From: Streptomyces cadmiisoli | Lineage (GTDB): Bacteria > Actinomycetota > Actinomycetes > Streptomycetales > Streptomycetaceae | Assembly: GCF_003261055.1 (NCBI RefSeq) | Contig: NZ_CP030073.1 | Coordinates: forward strand, 4,526,001-4,590,000 | Length of the DNA stretch: 64,000 nt | Direction: 5' to 3' | Shown here: positions 1-7,732 of the stretch, piece after piece | How the letters are laid out: each line of letters starts with the position of its first letter | Numbering within the stretch: position 1 is the stretch's first letter | Program-made: the position numbers and the translations under genes | Notes under the pieces: generated by a model | Told to the model about the DNA's origin: nothing | Seen by the model: only the letters and a program-made list of their open reading frames with translations | Databases searched by the model: none

Positions 1-291
1 TCCACCTTCCGCGCCATCGTGAAGACGAAGTCCACGAAGCAGAAGGTGACGACGAAGAACGGCGGTTACCGCTACTACACCTGGACCAACACGAACACGC
101 TGCTCAGCAACTACAGCGGCGCCATCGGCGTGAAGACCGGCTCCGGCAGCATCGCCAAGTACTGCCTCGTCTTCGCCGCCACCCGCAACGGCAAGACCGT
201 CATCGGCACGGTCCTGACCTCCACGTCCGCCACGCAGCGCGAGACGGACGCGAAGAAGCTCCTGAACTACGGCTTCGCCAAGCTGGGCTGA
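1..291 (+). CDS. D-alanyl-D-alanine carboxypeptidase, C-terminal part (partial)
   Basis: The 5' end lies outside the window; 96 C-terminal residues are visible. They contain the GVKTGSG segment, the KTG box of penicillin-binding peptidases of family S11, followed by the usual beta-strand (LVFAATRNGKTVIGTVL) and a helix ending in FAKLG. Such enzymes trim the terminal D-Ala from peptidoglycan stem peptides outside the membrane. The Ser-x-x-Lys and Ser-x-Asn motifs would lie upstream and cannot be checked. A strong hairpin terminator follows 28 bases after the stop, so the gene ends a transcript. Confidence 0.85.
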   Translation, partial: STFRAIVKTKSTKQKVTTKNGGYRYYTWTNTNTLLSNYSGAIGVKTGSGSIAKYCLVFAATRNGKTVIGTVLTSTSATQRETDAKKLLNYGFAKLG

Positions 292-319
292 CGGCAGTCC
301 GTCACTCCCGCGCACGTCG

Positions 320-352
320 AAGGGGCCGGCCGCATCGTGCGGCCGGCCCCTT
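320..352 (+). terminator. Rho-independent-type hairpin after the carboxypeptidase gene
   Basis: Perfect 15-bp inverted repeat (320-334 with 338-352) with a 3-base loop, AAGGGGCCGGCCGCA / TGCGGCCGGCCCCTT. It lies between convergent genes and could serve both strands. No long U tract follows, which is normal in Streptomyces. Confidence 0.85.
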
Positions 353-371
353 CACGTCGTACTCGCGTGTC

Positions 372-1796
372 TCACGCCCAGGTGATCAGCCGCTTGGGCT
401 GCTCCAGGACCGCCGCGACGTCCGCGAGGACCTTCGAGCCCAGCTCGCCGTCGACCAGCCGGTGGTCGAAGCTGAGCGCCAGGGTCGTCACCTGACGTGG
501 CTTCACCTTGCCCTTGTGCACCCACGGCTGGAGCTTGATCGCTCCGACCGCCAGGATCGCGGACTCGCCCGGGTTGAGGATCGGCGTACCGGTGTCGACG
601 CCGAAGACGCCGACGTTGGTGATGGTGACCGTGCCACCCTGCATCGCCGCCGGTGACGTCTTGCCCTCACGGGCCGTCGACACCAGCTCGCCGAGCGCCC
701 CGGCCAGCTGCGGCAGGGTCTTGTCCTGCGCGTCCTTGATGTTCGGGACGATCAGGCCGCGCGGGGTGGCCGCGGCGATGCCCAGGTTCACATAGCGCTT
801 GAGCACGATCTCCTGGTTCGCCTCGTCCCAGGACGCGTTGACGTCCGGGTTGCGCTTGATGGCGACCAGGAGCGCCTTGGCGACGAGCAGCAGGGGGTTC
901 ACGCGCAGACCCGTGAACTCCTTGTCCTCCTTCAGCTCCTGGACCAGCTTCATCGTGCGCGTCACGTCGACCGTCACGAACTCCGTGACGTGCGGCGCGG
1001 TGAAGGCCGAACCGACCATGGCGGCGGCGGTGGCCTTGCGGACGCCGCGGACCGGGACCCGCTCCTCGCGCGCGATGTCGTACGAGGCGGGCGCCGGGGC
1101 AGCCGCGACCGGGGCGGGAGCCGCCGCCGGTGCCGCTTCGGGGGCCTTCGGGGCGACCGCCGCGTGGACGTCGTCCCGGGTGATGACGCCGTCCGGGCCG
1201 GTCGGGGTGACCGTCGCGAGGTCGACGCCGAGGTCCTTGGCCAGCTTGCGGACCGGCGGCTTGGCCAGCGGACGCTCCTGGGCGCCGACGGGCGCGGGAG
1301 CGGCCGGGACCGGGGCGGGCGGGGCGGACGGGACCGCACCGTGGCCGTTCATCTCGGACTGGATCGCCGCGGCGGCCGGCTGCGCCGGGACCTCGGCGGT
1401 CTTGCGCGGGCGGCGCTTGGTGGAGGAGGCGGCCACGCCGTAACCCACCAGCACCGGCTGGCGGGCCTGCGGCTTCGGCTCCTCCTGCGGCTCGGCGGGC
1501 GCCTCCGGCGCCGGCGCCGGCGCCGGCGCCGCACCGCCACTGACGTCCACCGCGATGATCGAGGTGCCGACGTCCACCGTGGTGCCCTCGGGGAAGTGCA
1601 GCGCGCGCACCACCCCGTCGTACGGGATGGGCAGTTCGACGGCGGCCTTCGCCGTCTCGACCTCGCACACCACCTGGCCGTCCGTGACCGTGTCACCGGG
1701 CTGGACGTACCACTTGAGGATCTCGGCCTCGGTCAGTCCCTCGCCCACGTCGGGCATCTTGAACTCGCGCACGGAACTTTCCGTCATCGTCGTCAC
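372..1796 (-). CDS. bkdC: Branched-chain 2-oxoacid dehydrogenase E2, dihydrolipoyl acyltransferase (complex 1)
   Basis: E2 core of a 2-oxoacid dehydrogenase: it takes the acyl group from E1 onto lipoate and passes it to CoA. The 474-residue protein has an N-terminal lipoyl domain (residues 10-85) with the lipoylated Lys50 in VETAKAAVE. A long Ala/Pro linker follows, then a subunit-binding domain (about 178-213, PPVRKLAKDLGVD), and a catalytic domain from about 245 with the HxxxD motif at His445-Asp449 (SFDHRLVDG). It is the last gene of an E1alpha-E1beta-E2 operon, 10 bases after the E1beta stop. No E3 gene is nearby, so lipoamide dehydrogenase must come from elsewhere. Branched-chain substrate is inferred from context and family; a pyruvate-type substrate cannot be excluded by motif alone. 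Confidence 0.88.
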   Translation of the reverse strand: MTTMTESSVREFKMPDVGEGLTEAEILKWYVQPGDTVTDGQVVCEVETAKAAVELPIPYDGVVRALHFPEGTTVDVGTSIIAVDVSGGAAPAPAPAPEAPAEPQEEPKPQARQPVLVGYGVAASSTKRRPRKTAEVPAQPAAAAIQSEMNGHGAVPSAPPAPVPAAPAPVGAQERPLAKPPVRKLAKDLGVDLATVTPTGPDGVITRDDVHAAVAPKAPEAAPAAAPAPVAAAPAPASYDIAREERVPVRGVRKATAAAMVGSAFTAPHVTEFVTVDVTRTMKLVQELKEDKEFTGLRVNPLLLVAKALLVAIKRNPDVNASWDEANQEIVLKRYVNLGIAAATPRGLIVPNIKDAQDKTLPQLAGALGELVSTAREGKTSPAAMQGGTVTITNVGVFGVDTGTPILNPGESAILAVGAIKLQPWVHKGKVKPRQVTTLALSFDHRLVDGELGSKVLADVAAVLEQPKRLITWA

Positions 1797-1806
1797 GACC
1801 CTCTCC

Positions 1807-2790
1807 TCAGTACGCCAGCGAGCGGTCGACGGCGTCCAGCACCCGGTCCAGACCGGGCAGGTACTCCTCCTCCAGGCGGGCCGGCGGGTACGGCGCGTGG
1901 TAGCCGCCGACCCTCAGCACCGGGGCCTCCAGGTGGTAGAAGCAGCGCTCCGTGATCCGGGCGGCGATCTCCGCGCCCGAGCCGAAGAACACCGGCGCCT
2001 CGTGCACGACCACCAGGCGGCGGGTCTTCTCCACCGAGGCCTGGATCGAGTCGAAGTCGAGGGGGGAGACCGAGCGCAGGTCGAGGACCTCCAGGGAGCG
2101 GCCCTCCTCCGCGGCGGCGTCCGCGACCTCCTGGCACAGCTTCACCATCGGGCCGTAGGCGGCCAGGGTGAGGTCGGTGCCCTCGCGCACGACCTGGGCC
2201 TTGTGCAGCGGGCCGGGGATGGCCTCCGTGCTGACCTCGCCCTTGTCCCAGTAGCGCCGCTTGGGCTCGAAGAAGATCACCGGGTCGTCGCTCTGGATGG
2301 CCTGCTGCATCATCCAGTAGGCGTCGCTCGCGTTCGACGGCGAGACGATCTTCAGGCCCGCGACGTGCGCGAACAGCGCCTCCGGGGACTCCGAGTGGTG
2401 CTCGACCGCGCCGATGCCGCCGCCGTAGGGGATGCGCACGACGACCGGGAGCTTGACCTTGCCCAGCGAGCGGGCGTGCATCTTCGCGAGCTGCGTGACG
2501 ATCTGGTCGTACGCCGGGAAGACGAAACCGTCGAACTGGATCTCCACGACCGGCCGGTAGCCGCGCAGGGCCAGTCCGATCGCGGTGCCGACGATGCCCG
2601 ACTCGGCGAGCGGGGTGTCGATGACGCGGCTCTCGCCGAAGTCCTTCTGGAGGCCGTCGGTCACGCGGAACACACCGCCGAGCTTGCCGACGTCCTCGCC
2701 CATGATGAGGACCTTGGGGTCGGTCTCCAGGGCACGCCGCAGCGATTCGTTGATCGCCTTGGCCAGAGCCATGTTCTTTTCAGCCGCCAT
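1807..2790 (-). CDS. bkdB: Branched-chain 2-oxoacid dehydrogenase E1 beta subunit (complex 1)
   Basis: 327 residues, the usual length for a separate E1beta chain. The pyrimidine-binding domain starts with the family segment GEDVGKLGGVFRVTDGL, and a transketolase C-terminal domain follows (GSGAEIAARITE region). With E1alpha it decarboxylates 2-oxoacids from Val, Leu and Ile using thiamine diphosphate; in Streptomyces the resulting branched acyl-CoAs prime fatty acids and some polyketides. Only two bases separate it from the E1alpha stop, so the two are translated together. Start ATG at 2790. Confidence 0.88.
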   Translation of the reverse strand: MAAEKNMALAKAINESLRRALETDPKVLIMGEDVGKLGGVFRVTDGLQKDFGESRVIDTPLAESGIVGTAIGLALRGYRPVVEIQFDGFVFPAYDQIVTQLAKMHARSLGKVKLPVVVRIPYGGGIGAVEHHSESPEALFAHVAGLKIVSPSNASDAYWMMQQAIQSDDPVIFFEPKRRYWDKGEVSTEAIPGPLHKAQVVREGTDLTLAAYGPMVKLCQEVADAAAEEGRSLEVLDLRSVSPLDFDSIQASVEKTRRLVVVHEAPVFFGSGAEIAARITERCFYHLEAPVLRVGGYHAPYPPARLEEEYLPGLDRVLDAVDRSLAY

Positions 2791-2792
2791 GA

Positions 2793-4112
2793 TCAGACCC
2801 CCTCAGCCGGCGCGTCCGCGAACGACGCCTGGTAGGCGGCGAACTGGGCCCGCTCCTCGTCGACGAGCGCGTGCCCGTCCGCGTACACGTTCTCGAAGAT
2901 GGCGAACCGGTCCGGGTCCGGCATCGCACGCACCGCTTCGCGCACCCGCCTGCCCAACGTCTCGCTCTCCGCCTCCAGTTCCGCGAAGAATCCCTCGTCC
3001 GCGTGGTTCGAGGACTCCAGATGGCGGCGAAGGCGCAGGATCGGGTCCTTCGCCTCCCAGGCGGCCCGCTCGTCGTCGTGACGGTAGCGGGTGGGGTCGT
3101 CCGAGGTGGTGTGGGCGCCCATCCGGTACGTGTACGCCTCGACCAGGGTCGGTCCCTCGCCGCTGCGGGCCCGCTCCAGCGCCCACTTGGTGACGGCGAG
3201 GCAGGCCAGCACGTCGTTGCCGTCGACGCGGACGCCGGGGAAGCCGTAGCCCCGGGCGCGCTGGTAGAGCGGCACGCGGGTCTGCTTCTCGGTGGGCTCG
3301 GAGATCGCCCACTGGTTGTTCTGGCAGAAGAACACCACGGGGGCGTTGTAGACCGCGGAGAACGTGAACGACTCGGCCACGTCGCCCTGGCTGGAGGCGC
3401 CGTCGCCGAAGTAGGCGATGACGGCCGAGTCCGCGCCGTCCTTGGCCACGCCCATCGCGTAGCCGGTGGCGTGCAGCGTCTGGGAGCCGATGACGATCGT
3501 GTAGAGGTGGAAGTTGTTGCTGTTCGGGTCCCAGCCGCCGTTGTTCACGCCGCGGAACATGCCGAGCAGGTTGGTCGGGTCGACGCCGCGGCACCAGGCG
3601 ACGCCGTGCTCGCGGTAGGTCGGGAAGACGTAGTCGTCCTCGCGGGTGGCCCGGCCGGAGCCGATCTGGGCGGCCTCCTGGCCGAGCAGCGACGCCCACA
3701 GGCCCAGCTCGCCCTGGCGCTGGAGGGCGGTGGCCTCGGCGTCGAAGCGGCGGGTGAGCACCATGTCGCGGTACAGGCCGCGCAGCTGCTCGGGGGTGAT
3801 GTCGGCGACGTACTTCTCGTACGCGGCGGTCTCCGCGCCCGTGACGCGTTCGCCCTCGGGCGTCAGCAGCTGCACGAGCTCGGGGCCGGCCGACGGCTCG
3901 GCACCCGTGGCGCTGCCGGCTCCGGCTGCGCGCGCGCCCTTCTTGGCGGGTGCGGCCTTCTTGGCCGGTGCGGCCTTGGCGGTCGTCTTCTTGGCGGTCG
4001 CGCGGCTGGTGCGCTGGGTGCCGGTGGCGTCGGCTGCTTCGGCGCCGGCGGACCCGGCCTTGCTTCCGGCGCTGCGTCGCGGCTGGCGCGCGGCAGTGCT
4101 CTCCACGGTCAC
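2793..4112 (-). CDS. bkdA: Branched-chain 2-oxoacid dehydrogenase E1 alpha subunit with basic Ala/Lys-rich N-terminal tail (complex 1)
   Basis: Thiamine-diphosphate-dependent E1alpha, 439 residues. The cofactor motif runs from GDGASSQGD to QNNQWAIS (about residues 236-270). GTG at 4112 is chosen as start because a GGAGGA ribosome site lies 6 bases before it; the reading frame stays open upstream to 4469 but has no such signal. The first 75 residues are an unusual low-complexity tail rich in Ala, Lys and Arg (repeats of APAKKA), resembling histone-H1-like tails, and it is absent from the second E1alpha in this window (20877-22013). First gene of the operon; its promoter should lie in 4113-4500. 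Confidence 0.87.
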   Translation of the reverse strand: MTVESTAARQPRRSAGSKAGSAGAEAADATGTQRTSRATAKKTTAKAAPAKKAAPAKKGARAAGAGSATGAEPSAGPELVQLLTPEGERVTGAETAAYEKYVADITPEQLRGLYRDMVLTRRFDAEATALQRQGELGLWASLLGQEAAQIGSGRATREDDYVFPTYREHGVAWCRGVDPTNLLGMFRGVNNGGWDPNSNNFHLYTIVIGSQTLHATGYAMGVAKDGADSAVIAYFGDGASSQGDVAESFTFSAVYNAPVVFFCQNNQWAISEPTEKQTRVPLYQRARGYGFPGVRVDGNDVLACLAVTKWALERARSGEGPTLVEAYTYRMGAHTTSDDPTRYRHDDERAAWEAKDPILRLRRHLESSNHADEGFFAELEAESETLGRRVREAVRAMPDPDRFAIFENVYADGHALVDEERAQFAAYQASFADAPAEGV

Positions 4113-4717
4113 GTGTGCTCCTCCGTCGGTCCGGCCCCCGGGGTTGCCGGTAGGCCAGTGCGGCTCACCTGTTTTCGACCACCGGGCACGGGGTGGGTGC
4201 CACTCGGCCGGGAACAGGCGTGACAGGTGCCCCGGCGAGCGCCCTGCAACATGCACGTTACCCAGTGCTCCACATTTCTGTGAAACCCCTCCTGACCTGC
4301 GTTTTTGCTTGGAAATCCAAGTAAATCGAAAAGCCGGGAAGGGGCCCAGGTCACAGCCCTGCAGGGGGCCGGAACACGGGCACGTTATCCCGCTCACCCA
4401 GGTCACGGGAAGAGTCGGCGTGTGACACCGGCTTCCTACCTCAAGGATGACAAATCCTGCTATGTACACCCGTAGACCTCGCCGTACGGCGTGGCGCGCC
4501 CGCTCGGACGGCCCGGAAACGCGAGAAAAGATGCTTTCGCACGGGTCGCCGCGACCGGTTCGGCGACCGGCACGACCAGTTCAATTCCGGCCACCGCGCC
4601 ACCGCTGGACGTCGGACACGTCCTGTCGCCACACGATTGTGACCGAAGGCGACCATCGGCGACTTACTGTGACAACGCCCAGCTCACAGCCTCGTCCGGT
4701 GCCCTAGCATCGGGCGC
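4113..4717. promoter_or_regulatory. Intergenic promoter region between bkd operon 1 and the phosphotransferase gene
   Basis: About 600 bases without a convincing gene; the short open frames here lack ribosome sites. The part nearest the bkd operon is unusually AT-rich and carries a perfect palindrome CTTGGA-AA-TCCAAG at 4308-4321 and a smaller one CACA-TTTC-TGTG at 4271-4282. Both are candidate operator sites for bkd operon 1. I could not pick -35/-10 hexamers for bkd with confidence. Confidence 0.5.
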
Positions 4718-4720
4718 GTG
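4705..4720 (+). promoter_or_regulatory. Possible -10 box and leaderless start of the phosphotransferase gene
   Basis: TAGCAT at 4705-4710 sits 7 bases before the GTG start at 4718, the layout of Streptomyces leaderless transcripts, and no ribosome site precedes the GTG. The -35 region is weak. Confidence 0.4.
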
Positions 4721-5761
4721 CCGCGCTTATGTGTACCGCCCACCGCGCCTCCCGCGCCCCCTTTGAGCGCCCTCCTGCGCCAGTACTCCGCCGGGTCCCC
4801 CCTCGCCTGCGCACCGGTCGACCAGGGGCTGCTCAACCGCGGCTACCGGCTGTGCACGACGCGTGGCCGCTACTTCCTCAAGCATCACTTCGATCCCGAC
4901 ACCGCCGACCCCGCCGCGATCGAACGCCGGCACCGCGCCACCCAGCGGCTGGCCGACCTCGGCGTCCCGGTGGCCCCGCCGCTGCCGGCCCGCGACGGCC
5001 GCACCGTCGCCGTCGTCGGGGGCCACGCGTACGCCCTGCACCCCTGGATCGACGGCCGGCACCGGCACGGCGGTCAGCTCGGCGCGGCCCAGTGCGCACG
5101 GCTCGGGGCGCTCCTGGGGGCCGTCCACGCCACCCTGGAGCGCGTGATGCCGCCGAAGGGGCGTACGCCTCCGGCCACGAGCCCTCACCCGGTGGAGAGC
5201 GCCGACCCCGCCGACACCTTCGACCTGATCGACGATCTGCTGGCCCGGGTGCGCCGGCACCGCCCCGCCGACTCCTTCGACGAACTGGCCCGGCACCGGC
5301 TCCTGGAACGCCGCGCCCTGCTGGAGCGGCACGCGGACCGGCGTCCCCCGCGCGGCGGTCCGGTGGGCTGGGTGCACGGCGACTTCCACCCGTTCAACCT
5401 GCTCTACCGGGGCGACGCCCCCGCCGCGATCGTCGACTGGGACCGGCTGGGCGTTCAGCCCCGCGCGGAGGAGGCGGTGCGCGCCGCCGCGATCTTCTTC
5501 GTACGGCCCGCGGGCACGCTGGACCTGCCCAAGGTGCGGGCGTACGCGCGTGCGTACCGGCGGACGGCCGGGGTGGCACCGTCGGAGCTCTCCGCGGCCG
5601 TGCACCGTGTGTGGTGGGAGCGTCTCAACGACTTCTGGATGCTGCGCTGGCACTACGAGCGCGGTGACACCCGCGCGGACCCCCAGTTCCCGGCCGCCTC
5701 GGCGCTGGCGGTGTGGTGGACGCGGGAGTACGACGCCGTGTGCGGGGCGTTCGCCGGCTGA
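4718..5761 (+). CDS. Aminoglycoside/homoserine-kinase-like phosphotransferase family protein
   Basis: 347 residues with the APH/choline-kinase fold. The catalytic loop WVHGDFHPFNLLY (about residues 223-235) and the metal-binding segment AIVDWDRLG (about 240-248) are both intact. A phosphotransferase acting on a small hydroxylated molecule is likely, but the substrate cannot be read from sequence; housekeeping members are often annotated only as phosphotransferase. GTG at 4718 is the start, apparently leaderless. Stands alone on the plus strand, convergent with the kinase gene at 5788. Confidence 0.75.
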   Translation: MPRLCVPPTAPPAPPLSALLRQYSAGSPLACAPVDQGLLNRGYRLCTTRGRYFLKHHFDPDTADPAAIERRHRATQRLADLGVPVAPPLPARDGRTVAVVGGHAYALHPWIDGRHRHGGQLGAAQCARLGALLGAVHATLERVMPPKGRTPPATSPHPVESADPADTFDLIDDLLARVRRHRPADSFDELARHRLLERRALLERHADRRPPRGGPVGWVHGDFHPFNLLYRGDAPAAIVDWDRLGVQPRAEEAVRAAAIFFVRPAGTLDLPKVRAYARAYRRTAGVAPSELSAAVHRVWWERLNDFWMLRWHYERGDTRADPQFPAASALAVWWTREYDAVCGAFAG

Positions 5762-5787
5762 CGCGCGCCCCGCTCACCGACGGCGGC

Positions 5788-7362
5788 TCAGGCGCCGTCG
5801 CCGTCCTCCGGCGGGTCGACCGGATCGGTCGCGCCGCCCGTCCCGGTGTCCGTCGGGCCCGGGTCCGAGGGCTCGGGGTCCGAGGGCTCGGGGTCCGAGG
5901 GCTCGGGGTCCGTCGGGTCGGGGTCCGTCGGGTCGGACTCGGTGGGGTCCGGGTCCGTCGACTCGGACTGCGAGGACGACGCCGAGGGGTCGGGCGAGGG
6001 GTCCCAGTTGCCGCCGGACCCCTCCTGGTCATCGGTGTTGCTGTCCGTGGGCCCGTCGGTCGCCTCGTCGCTGGGCGTCTCGCTGGCCTTCTCGTCGTCC
6101 TTCGTCTGCGAGGAGGTCGGCGACTGCTTCGTACCGGGACCGCCGTCGTCGCCGTTGCCGCGGTTGACGGCCAGCGCGACGCCCGCCGCGATCGCGATCA
6201 CCGCGAGGACGGCCAGTATCCACAGCTTGCCGCGGCCGCTGCCCTTGTTGCCGTGCCCCTCGAAGCCGCCGTCGTCGCCCCCGCCGTACGACGGCAGGAT
6301 CGGATGCGGGATCTGGGTGGTGCCCTCGGCGGAGTGCGGCAGGGCGGTCGTGCCCGCCATGCCCGTCGCCCCGGTGTGCGGGCCCTCGTGCAGGTTCACC
6401 GGGCCGGTGTTCCAGGTGCCGGTGTGGCTGCCCTGGTCGTACAGCATCTGGAGGCCGTACTGGACCAGCCCGCGCATCTCCTCCGCGGTCTGGAAGCGGT
6501 CGTCCGGGTCCTTGGCGAGCGAGCGCATCGCCAGGCCGTCGAGCTCCGGCGGCGCGACGTCCGAGGCCTCGGACGGGGGAGTCGGGATGTCCTGCACGTG
6601 CTGGTAGACCACGGACAGCGGGGTCTCGCCCACGAACGGCGGGCGCAGCGCCAGCAGTTCGTACAGCAGACAGCCCGTCGCGTACAGGTCGGAGCGGTGG
6701 TCGACGGCCTTGCCGAGGGCCTGCTCCGGGGAGAGGTACTGCGGGGTGCCCATGACCATGCCGGTCTGCGTCATCGTCGTGGACGCGCCGTGCAGGGCGC
6801 GCGCGATGCCGAAGTCCATCACCTTGACGGCGCCGTTGTTGGTGATGATGACGTTCGCCGGCTTGATGTCGCGGTGCACGATGCCGTGCTGGTGCGAGTA
6901 GGCGAGCGCCTCCAGGACACCGGAGACGATGATGAGGGCCTGCTCCGGGCCCGGCGCCTCGGCGTTCATCAGCAGATCGCGGATGGTGCGGCCCTCGACC
7001 AGCTCCATCACGATGTACGGCACGGACTGGCCGCCGATCACGTCCTCGCCGGAGTCGTACACGGCGACGATCGCATGGTGGTTGAGGCCGGCCACCGACT
7101 GGGCCTCGCGTGTGAAGCGGGCCTTGGAGACCGGGTCCTCGGCCAGGTCGGCGCGCAGCAGCTTGACCGCCACGGTGCGCCCGAGGCGTACGTCCTCGGC
7201 CGCGAACACCTCTGCCATGCCGCCCCGGCCGACTCGGTGGGTCAGCCGGTACCGGCCGTCCCCGACCAGTCCTCCGTTACCCCACATCTCCGGCGCATCT
7301 GACATTCCGCCGCCAGTCGCCTCGGGGTCGGACGGGCCCTGAGCGCGCTGCTGCTGTGCCAT
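5788..7362 (-). CDS. Transmembrane Ser/Thr protein kinase with Asp/Ser/Pro-repeat external tail
   Basis: 524 residues. The kinase domain (about 36-300) is complete: glycine loop GRGGMAEVF, Lys67 in VAVKLL, HRDIKPAN with Asp165, DFG with Asp183, APE-equivalent SPEQ. One membrane helix follows (about 380-399). The external C-terminus (400-524) has no PASTA domain; it is an acidic Asp/Ser/Thr/Pro sequence whose last part repeats DPEPSDPEPS, encoded by 15-bp tandem repeats. An inner ATG at codon 20 is an alternative start. It is transcribed divergently from a second kinase at 7733, with 370 bases between. The signal sensed is unknown; a wall-spanning or surface-exposed tail is an inference. Confidence 0.9.
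   Translation of the reverse strand: MAQQQRAQGPSDPEATGGGMSDAPEMWGNGGLVGDGRYRLTHRVGRGGMAEVFAAEDVRLGRTVAVKLLRADLAEDPVSKARFTREAQSVAGLNHHAIVAVYDSGEDVIGGQSVPYIVMELVEGRTIRDLLMNAEAPGPEQALIIVSGVLEALAYSHQHGIVHRDIKPANVIITNNGAVKVMDFGIARALHGASTTMTQTGMVMGTPQYLSPEQALGKAVDHRSDLYATGCLLYELLALRPPFVGETPLSVVYQHVQDIPTPPSEASDVAPPELDGLAMRSLAKDPDDRFQTAEEMRGLVQYGLQMLYDQGSHTGTWNTGPVNLHEGPHTGATGMAGTTALPHSAEGTTQIPHPILPSYGGGDDGGFEGHGNKGSGRGKLWILAVLAVIAIAAGVALAVNRGNGDDGGPGTKQSPTSSQTKDDEKASETPSDEATDGPTDSNTDDQEGSGGNWDPSPDPSASSSQSESTDPDPTESDPTDPDPTDPEPSDPEPSDPEPSDPGPTDTGTGGATDPVDPPEDGDGA
5861..5935. repeat. 15-bp tandem repeats coding the acidic kinase tail
   Basis: Five head-to-tail 15-bp units: three identical copies of GGGTCCGAGGGCTCG (5861-5905) followed by two of GGGTCCGTCGGGTCG (5906-5935). 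On the minus strand they encode the pentapeptides DPEPS and DPTDP. Copy number is likely to vary between strains. Confidence 0.9.
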
Positions 7363-7732
7363 CAGTCCTCGCCGTCGTTTCTGCCCGCGGTGCGCGCGGT
7401 GTTGTTGCGGTCTCCGTCGGCCACGCTACAGCCTTCACGCCGGTCGCTGGTCCGGGATGGAGGCCCGGACCGGCCCGAGGCGGACCGGCCGTCGAACCGG
7501 TCATCAAACCCTCGGGCCGTCGCGGCGTGCAAATCCTGTGTACCGGGCGTACGCCCGCTGTAACGCTTCCGCGACGCTTCTTTCGCGTACGGTCACGGAA
7601 CGGGCACCGAGCTTGACGTGTCAGTGCCCTCCGGCAGACTTGGCCGGGAATGACGCAATCGATCAAAGACATTCGATCAACGCGGGAGCCCCGTGGCAAA
7701 TCGCCGCGGGTGCCCATGGGGGACGCAGAAAG
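7363..7732. promoter_or_regulatory. Divergent promoter region between two kinase genes
   Basis: 370 bases between divergent starts. On the plus strand TTGACG (7613-7618) and CAGACT (7635-7640), 16 bases apart, form a reasonable housekeeping-type promoter with a leader of about 85 bases before the kinase at 7733. No clear promoter was identified for the minus-strand kinase. Confidence 0.5.

Noticed and set aside
4113..4469. N-terminal extension of the first E1alpha by 119 residues
   Set aside because: No ribosome site at 4469, whereas GTG 4112 has GGAGGA; this DNA has the AT-rich character of a promoter.
5861..5935. Regular 15-bp repeats as a CRISPR array
   Set aside because: Units are directly adjacent without spacers and are in frame inside a kinase gene.
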